Shown one piece after another: positions 39,501 through 48,500 of a stretch of 64,000 nucleotides of DNA. This DNA is from Bombyx mori (lineage: Eukaryota; Arthropoda; Insecta; Lepidoptera; Bombycidae). The stretch lies in assembly GCF_030269925.1 (NCBI RefSeq), contig NC_085126.1:5148501-5212500 (forward strand). Reading direction: 5' to 3'. The position numbers and the translations under genes were made by a program. The notes below the pieces were generated by a model. The model worked only from the letters and a program-made list of their open reading frames with translations, did not search any database and was not told where the DNA came from. Each line of letters begins with the position of its first letter. Position 1 is the stretch's first letter.

Positions 39501-42500
39501 GCTCACCTACTAGTTAATGTTACGCTGAAATAGCCTCTCAAGGCTATCAGCTTAGGTAGGGAAAAAAGGGTGCGTGTACTTATGTACGCGCGTAAGAAGT
39601 TATACTTGATTTTTATTAAATTTATTTCTTTTTTTTTTTAAATATTAAATAATAAATATTTAACGTTAATAATTTAATAATGTTTAGTATTAATTATATT
39701 AAATAATAATTTTGTCATTTATATTACTAAAAAATGAATACTAATAACACTTATTTTACGAGTGTACATGCGCGAAAGTTCACCTGCGGCTATATTCAGA
39801 CTCGCCAAGTTACGTCGGTCGTATTGTAATGAGCGATTTAGTGGGCAACTTCATCCAAAAACAGTTTCAGTCGAAAAAAAATGTTTCGCGCGTTAATTAT
39901 ATAATTCAAGGACTTACCATAGTCACTCATGTGGTCAACTTCCGCAGGATCCCGTTTGATGATAACGTGTTGGGCTCCGTTAAGGGCCTCCTGTAGTCTG
40001 TCTTGTTCTTCTTTTTTTCTTTTCACTGCAAAAATCGAGATCAAAGCCGTCATTATATATATATTGGAATATCCAAATAAATCGACTCATACATTATCGT
40101 AGTTTAAAAATGCGTCTTGCAATATTATTTCTATACGTCTATTCTTAAAAAGTCCTTACAGTTTTTTTTATAATTCTTGACATAATTTCAAACTGTTACA
40201 CCTGGTGGTTTTTTCCCTAACTAAGCTGATGGTCTAGTCTAGAGAGACTATGTCAGCGTCACCGGGCTAGTAGGTGAGCTCACGGAGCTCAAACCTGGCG
40301 ATGTTGCTAACACGAATCCTAGCAAGAGCCGTGCTTCGCAGAATTTACCACCGGATCGGAAACGCGACTCACAGAGAATCTGGCGAGAAACTCAGTGGGC
40401 TGTGTCTGAGGGTTAATTTACTCGCCGAGCCCTTCGTCGCAAGCGACGGGTTGGACAAGAACGATGACCGGGTGTTACACCAGCCTCCATCTCAGACAAC
40501 GTATCTAATACTACGTACGCAGAGAAAATATTACTATAGTTAGTATTTAGAACATTACTGATTGTAAAGTTATTTATGTGGATATAATAAATTATTTTCT
40601 AATTTATACTTTTGTTCAATACGTTGGCGCCATTTAGAAAATAAATGACATAACAAAATCTTGGTATTTACATATTTCGTGAATTAGTAGATAATCGAGG
40701 AAGGAAATTTTAATGTTAACTTTCATTAAGATATTGTCTCATATCCTTTCGAATTTATTAAATAAAATACTAAAATTTCGCGCAATTCAAAACAACAATT
40801 AATAAAAATAAGTACCATAGGTAAAAACCAATCAATAGACCATTTTTTTATTTATTTAATTTATTTGTCACATGCAAAATTTCAAACTAGAAATTTTACT
40901 GACGGATTTAAAACAAGAGACATTACGCAGAAACAAGTGTAATTAAAAAGTATTGATATTGCTAATATTAAAAACAATATAATTGCCTAAGAAAAATTCA
41001 TTATTATAAGTATTTGGGTCCAAATCAACATACCTACTATATGTTCCGAAGTAGGTATGTAGTGTTGTAACACGATATTTCTATTAGTACCATTAATAAG
41101 CTTGTATTGTTTTAAGTATTTGTAAGCGATGTATTTTATCTCGTATGTAATAAATAGCAGGATACTTTTGGAAAATAATCGGTCGCCATTAGTCCCGCGT
41201 CGACATAAAGGTATTTTACATTAAAAAATATTTCGTTTTGTTGTTTGATTAAAACCAAGGTTTGATGGGTCCAAATAAAGATAGAGTAGTTTCTTTTGCG
41301 GAATAAGACTACAACAGCTATTAGATACTTACTAATAGGCAGTCCGGTGTCTATGGAGACCATGTCGGCCATGCTCGAGGGGTCCATGAACATCTCATCG
41401 TCTTGCGCGGGTGACGTCATCGTGTCAGGAATCGGCCTTATAACGAGATCGTGACCGATCGAGCCCTCCTGTAAAAAAGGAAAATAATCGATTTTTTGAA
41501 AACTGAAAACCTCTTTAGCATCTTTGTGACGACGATGAAACGAAAAAGCGACAGTAAAAAGAGACAGACATATAAATTCATAAGATTTAACTTGAAAGAA
41601 AATGAGATAGGAAGCGTTATACAGTGTTTCTTATATTCGTGGTTCTCTTTGTGCTCTGCTTCGTACCTAATATTCGTAGTTAATACATCTATATATATAT
41701 ATAAAAATGAATTGCTGTTCGTTAGTCTCGCTAAAACTCGAGAACGGCTGGACCGATTTGGCTAATTTTGGTCTCGAATTATTCGTGGAAGTCCAGGGAA
41801 GGTTTAAAAGGTAGATAAATATGAAAAGGCTGGGAATTGAATAAAAATAGCAATTTTGTTTTTCCTTTGATGTGTCCCCCGTCGGAAGGATTCCTTTTGT
41901 TTGATTTAAGTTTATTTTATACAAAAGCTTAGGTCTTTTATTTATCAATTGAGGCACTACGAAGTCTGCCGGGTCAGCTAGTTTTGAATAAATCTATGTA
42001 ATATATACGAATAAAATGTAAAATAATATTATCAAACTTTGTATCACTATGATCATTACTAAAACCTACAATATCCTCTTCCCGAAATTTTAAATTTTAT
42101 CTCATTATCTTGAAGCCAATATTTTTCAAGATTTCACTTCTACCACGTGTGAGTTGCACACGTTTTTATTTATTTAAAACCTTTTCCTCTTTAATTTTGA
42201 AGAATCCGGATTCCCGAGATTATTAATTTCTGTCGACACTGCGAACGCGTATGCGTGATTCTCATTTTTGAATTAGGTGCTTTGTGTTGCACTCAGAATT
42301 ATAAAACGTCCGTATTCTGTTAATTTTCAAATACCGATATTTCGATATAGAACTTACGTGACCGCGAATAATTTAACCTTTCGATAATCGAACCGTGAGG
42401 TTGTTTTAGGTCATTAACAAGACTCGATTTAGCGAGCTTACATTTATATATGAACCTGTCTAAATTCTAGTTGAATCTGTTTACAGAAACCTACCTCCTA

Positions 42501-45500
42501 CTGGTATCAGGGCGTAATGTGAGTCACCACGCAATGTACATTGACGGTTTGAATTGAAGGTAGGATGTGTGCGCCTGACATTGCTGACGTATTTTTTTTT
42601 TTAGGTATTTTATGTCCTGGTAACTAATACCTTTAAGTCATGTCTTATTTTAATTTATACTCTTATTTTTATGAAAAATGATGAAATGAAATGAAGATGA
42701 TTTTGCTGACGTCTACGAACGGTAACCATTCACCATCAGGTATACTCAGGTCTCAAGTTATATATATATTCTCTCTGTATAGATTCTCTGTAATAAAGTC
42801 AGCCAATTAAAGCAATAAAAGACCTGCACATGATTTTCGAGGCCCATATTTATATACATACCAGTTGACCCGGCAGACTTCGTAGTGCCTCAACCGATAA
42901 ATAAAATACCTAAACTTTATTTAATTCCGAGAATTTTCATATTTATCTACCTTTCAAACCTACTCTGGACTTCCACAAATAATTCAAGACCAAAATTAGC
43001 CAAATCGGTCGAGCCGTTCTCGAGTTTTAGCGAGACTAACGAACAGCAATTCATTTTTATATATATAGATATAGAATATAGATATTCTTTAGACACGTGT
43101 GAAGAGTGCAGTAGCAAAAATATGGTTATGGGATCAAGTTTAACGTATTCGTATAGGTCCAGCTTCTAATGTCACATTCGACTACTAAATTTCATAATAA
43201 AAAATATATTCATAATAGTTTTAAATACTTTGTCCGTACTGACATATTGATGACACTTGATCAGTTATTTTTGAACACAAAATTTACGTATACCATTGCG
43301 TGCAAATCCAATTTTATATTTTTACTAGCGACCCGCCCTCGCTTCGCTTCGGAAACATTAAAACACACATGAAACCAAAAAAATAATAAAAAAAAATAAA
43401 AAAAAGTAGCCTATGTTCATCAGGGACAATGTCGGCTTCTAATGGAAAAAGAATTTTTCAAATCGGTCCAGTAGTTTCGGAGCCTATTCGAAACAAACAA
43501 ACAAACAAATCTTTCCTCTTTATAATATTATTATATATTTTTATAAATGATTTATTATAATAAGTTGTTTAAGAAAATTGTTTATTTCACCGCCGTCTAA
43601 ATATTAGCTAAACACGTTTTATGAATTAGAATTTATTCAAACATTTTAAGTAAAATTTTCTTTTTAGTCCAATTACTGTTTTGGAAGAAGAAATTCGACA
43701 ATGAAAAAACGTTCATTTTGACTTTTTTAGGTAGGTTATGTTTTTCAAGCTGTTGTAAGCAAAAAGGAAAGGGACAGAATTATATTTTCACCTATTTTTC
43801 TTGAGCAAACGAATTTACTCTTTACAGCCAAACTATTTTTATATCTATCGACTAAAAACCTTCAGCTAAAAGCATAGCTTCAATAACTATGTAAACTTAA
43901 CTATGTTTTTTTTATTTATTAAAAGTCTAACACTCTTAAAATACATTATTAAACTCCATCGTAAAGCCTTCTTGTAGCAATAATTTAAGTTTTATCCGAA
44001 GCACGAGAATAACCATGCGATATAATACATGTTTTTACGACTAAGCTTTACCGTCTACTTGAGCACTAGGGCACGGTTTTGTTACGAAAAAAATTCTTTG
44101 GATCAATCAGCGTTTACCAGAGTTGATACATAATCTAAGCCAGTCATACATATTATATTCAGTCGATCTAGCATTGAAGTTTTCATTGCATTTTTGATTG
44201 CACTAATGAATATATAAAAAGAAAAAAAAAGAAAAGGAAATAGAAAAGTAGATAAACCGAAGAGAAGCTGGGCTGACGACTTCACAGCTATAGCAGGAAA
44301 TTACTGCCAGAATATTGCAAATGATAGGGACAAATCGAAGAAACTGGAGGAGGCCTTCAACCGTGGAGGGGCCCGTATTCCAAAAAAAAACGTGTGAACT
44401 TAGAGTACTTAGAGTAAAAGAACAAAAATATAACTACTAACAAATGAAAAGCAACATTTACATTTATTGTCTTATTTAAGGGAAATGGGAAATAAAAGCT
44501 TTTTATTGTTATTCTTATTAGATAAGTAAACTGCCCATTTGGTGTTAAGACGTTGTCACAGTTCTGCTTGGTGCATGAGGTCGAATTTATTGTATTAAAT
44601 ACCGGCGGTCTTACTCCAAAGTAAGGAGGAAACTTAGAAAATACGGACAATACGCCCTAAAATCGAACCATTGAGTGTGCAACAATGAGCATGGGATTTC
44701 AAACCGTCAGCCTAATATTACAAGCGGAAAAAAATATATGTGCGTGGTGGGCGACGTTAGCTTAGGACTGTAACACCACATCTCTTTCAGTGGGAGACAC
44801 AAAATGAATTTGCGAGATAGTGGGCGACAGTTTAAAACAATTTCCAACTGGCCTATACCGGTCGTCAGAAGTATTGTAAGTCTGCTCGGGTAGGTACCAC
44901 CCTGCTTAATCCTGCCCCGAAACAGTATGCGTTCCGGTTTGAAAATTGAGACAGCCCGGAATACATTTGAGAACTCGACGTCATGTCTCAAGGTGGGTGG
45001 CGGCATTTATATAGTGATGTAGTCGCGAGCTCATTCGCTTTCTACGCAATAAAAAAACATAATGAAATTGAATTTGTTTTATAGTTAAAGTAAATAGGTT
45101 AATGCTAGGCTTTATTGCTTAAATTGGGCAGGAGAACGTGATCTGCTCAGTAGGCGCAGACCCTAAGCTAACAATGTTGCCATAAAAATAAGTTTTATAA
45201 TCGATTTTACGATCTAATATGTACTTTGATCAAACATATTTTTTATTGTCTCTTTGTAATTTAAATATAGAAGTTATTTTGAAATATCAACTTGGTCTAT
45301 GGAATATTTAGTTAATTGTTATAAAAAAAATGTTTATTGCTTAGATTGGTGGACGAGCTCACAGCCCACCTGGTGTTAAGTGGTTACTGGAGCCCATAGA
45401 CATCCACAATGTAAATGCGCCACCCACCTTGAGATATAAGTTCTAAGGTCTGAGTATAGTTACAACGGCTGCCCCACCCTTCAAACCGAAACGCATTACT

Positions 45501-48500
45501 GCTTCACGGCAGAAATAGGCAGGGCGGTGGTACCCACCCGCGCGGACTCACAAGAGGTCCTACCACCAGTAAAAATGATTATGATTATGATTATGCATCG
45601 CTCTACACGAATGCACCGGACGGACGTCTTATACTTTAGGCCACGACAACTTCAACTATGTATTCGGTTTAAGCGAAATTCCGCTTAATACGCAACTTTT
45701 AACTTTATAATTAAAACTGCATTTTATTTGATATTAACATTAATAGTTCGATAGTTTTAATTGAACTTCAATTAAGTTTACTCCGTTGAAACAACTGAAG
45801 ATGTTTTTTTTTCATGACAATTTTGACAAAGCTTAAACTTTAAATGGCTCTCTTGTAAAGTAGCAAAAATGTCGCTTAAAACAAATAGCCTTTCACCTCT
45901 CGATATGTAACTTATTCCACATTACATTGTGTATGTATACATTCCCAAACCCAAAGAGGGGAACAAAATACATAAAAGGTTTTCCTATCAACGTTGTCGA
46001 AGACGCACATGCTTAGAAATAACTTTACCAATTTTTGACTGTATAACAACTGGAATAAGCTCGATATTCGCTTATGCTAGAACGTTTCGAACGCTTCTGA
46101 ATTATTTTCTTATTTTTATTAACAACACTAATAATACCAACATAAAAATAATAGAAATAAAGCCCCTACCACATTCACGTCTCACTAATTGACGATAATG
46201 AGCAAAGTAACAGCTCGCGTACAGCCACAATGCATGTTGTGCAATCGACCTTAGTCCACATGCCGCCATTGTGTGCTGTATCCCACAGACTTGAATTAGA
46301 TGTGTTGTGTTGATATTCTGAAGGATATTGTCGAGATTGAAAACCGTCTTTTGTACTTTTTTGATTGATGTAGAACACTTTTAAACGTATTTAGATCTTT
46401 AATTTTTGGAACGAAGTTTCTTATTGGACGATGCGGCGGGAGCTACCCTGACCGGAAAAAAACGTCCGTAACGTAAGATTTTTATTATTTATGTATAGTC
46501 TTAGTATGATGGCTATACAGCGTCTAATGTATAGTCTACGTGATGACGGTTATTATTATTATTCATATAAATAGATGTTTCTTTGTATATTATTATTATA
46601 TATTTTTTATAAATCATTATAAATAAAATAAAGTTGATAACTTTGTAAAGTAGTTTTATTTTATTTTTATCAATAAAAAAATCATTATAAAAAATGTTTA
46701 CCCGAATAATTATTTTCTTTATACCTCGAATAGAACTTAAGATTAATATTTTTATAATAAGTATCTTCGTTCCTATCCGGTGTCCCACGACATCACACAT
46801 CTTTTTTTTTGTATTAGGTATAGACATTTTGACGGTAGTTTCGTCAACTCATCTTGTATACTATGTTTTTCAATCAAATCAAAAAATATATCATGCGATG
46901 TACTATGGTGGTACCTCACGTTGGTAAAAAAGCCAAAACATTTCTTTTTCACAAAAATGAACATATTTGTCACTTGATAGGTATAGGTTCTGTAACAATA
47001 CCCGGGGCGGGTCACGAATACGGATAACCCGTTAATCTAGGACTTATAAATGAGAACTTGTTTAAACATTTAATTTTTAAAAAGCAGACATCATTGTTAT
47101 ACAAGATTATTAATAAAAACAATGATTTGCACAAACTAACCTATGCTCATGACAACTGCATGTAATCTGTATTCAGTAATATGATATTTCGCAGTAGCAC
47201 GTGTGGCGTGCAGACAACATGTAAGCAATTTCCTTAATATAAATATTTTGACGATGACCTTTTTATTAAAACGTGCACACAAAACACATTTGTACCTAAA
47301 TATACCTACTCATATAATAAATTAATGAAATAAATTACAGCAAATTTTTATTAAGGTTGTGGTTTCAATTTATATGAACGTTATTAACGTGTCGCGACAA
47401 TGGACGAAGATTTTCGAGAAGCAAAAGGTTGCATGATTTCGGCACGTGCTTCGGAATTACAGGTACCAAATGCTTAAGCATTGATCCTAATGGACGAGGC
47501 CTGACTAGGAGATTCGCCGAACAATGTTAAAAGCCGTGGATATGAAACATCGGTGAGTGAACTGGAACAATGAGCGTAGAGGAACTGTTGGTGGTACATA
47601 AATACAAAACCATGTTATTGACCTAGATCTAATAACAGAGAGGCACCTTGTGATAATGTTTGTAAGCCCGGTCACCGTCCTCGTCGAACTCATTGATTAC
47701 GATGAAGCGGTCGACGTGCCAACTAGTCCATAGACGCATCCAACTAAATTTCTCACCCTACCTTCTCACTGAGTCGATTCCGATCTGGTGGTAGATTCAG
47801 CGAAGCAGTGCTCTTACTGGGGTCAGCGTTAGCAATTAGTTCCGTGAGTAGTTGGAATAGGTCATGGGTTACCAACGATTAGGTACGAAAAAAGTTTGTA
47901 AAGATTTTTGTTAATATAATTTTGACTGGTGGTACGACGTCTTGTGAGTCCTTAAGGCTAGGTATCACCACGCTGTCTATTTTCTACCGTGAAGCAGTAA
48001 TGCGTTTCGGTTTGAAGAGTGGGACAGCCGTTGTACTGGAAAAACTGAGACCGTTGAACTCATGTCTTGAGGTGGATGACGGCATTTATGTTGTAGATGT
48101 CTATGGGTTCCGGTAAGCATTGAACACTAAATGCCACCACCCAAGCAATAAAAAAATCGAAGAAGAATGCCAACAACGCCAATCATTCCACTAAATAGCC
48201 TCCATCTTTTTTGAAACAAACGTGACCCATACAGCCACATAAAAATATCATCAATCTAAAAATCCTTTTAGATTATAAAGAATCAGTTAATTTTCGTATT
48301 AATAAATTTAATCAGCGGGTCTACGTTATTACGCAAACATTAGTATTCCGCAGCTCTGGTATAAATTCCCGCTGAGGAATTTGCCGTCCGTCACGTTATG
48401 CATAGCAATATCTAGTATTTCTTCAAGCGCACTTCGAGTAGGGTATTTTACGGTGGGTAAGGTTAATTTTCCATTAAAAATTCCGTCCAGAACTAATTTA

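Noticed and set aside
46513..47015. Several 65-104 codon frames on both strands
   Set aside because: Low-complexity Ile/Lys/Asn-rich products of AT-rich DNA, mutually overlapping, with no motif or splice context.
47400..47477. Possible first exon MDEDFREAKGCMISARASELQ with a gt after it
   Set aside because: Only about 21 codons, and its phase does not match the only candidate downstream exon at 53682. No promoter signal.
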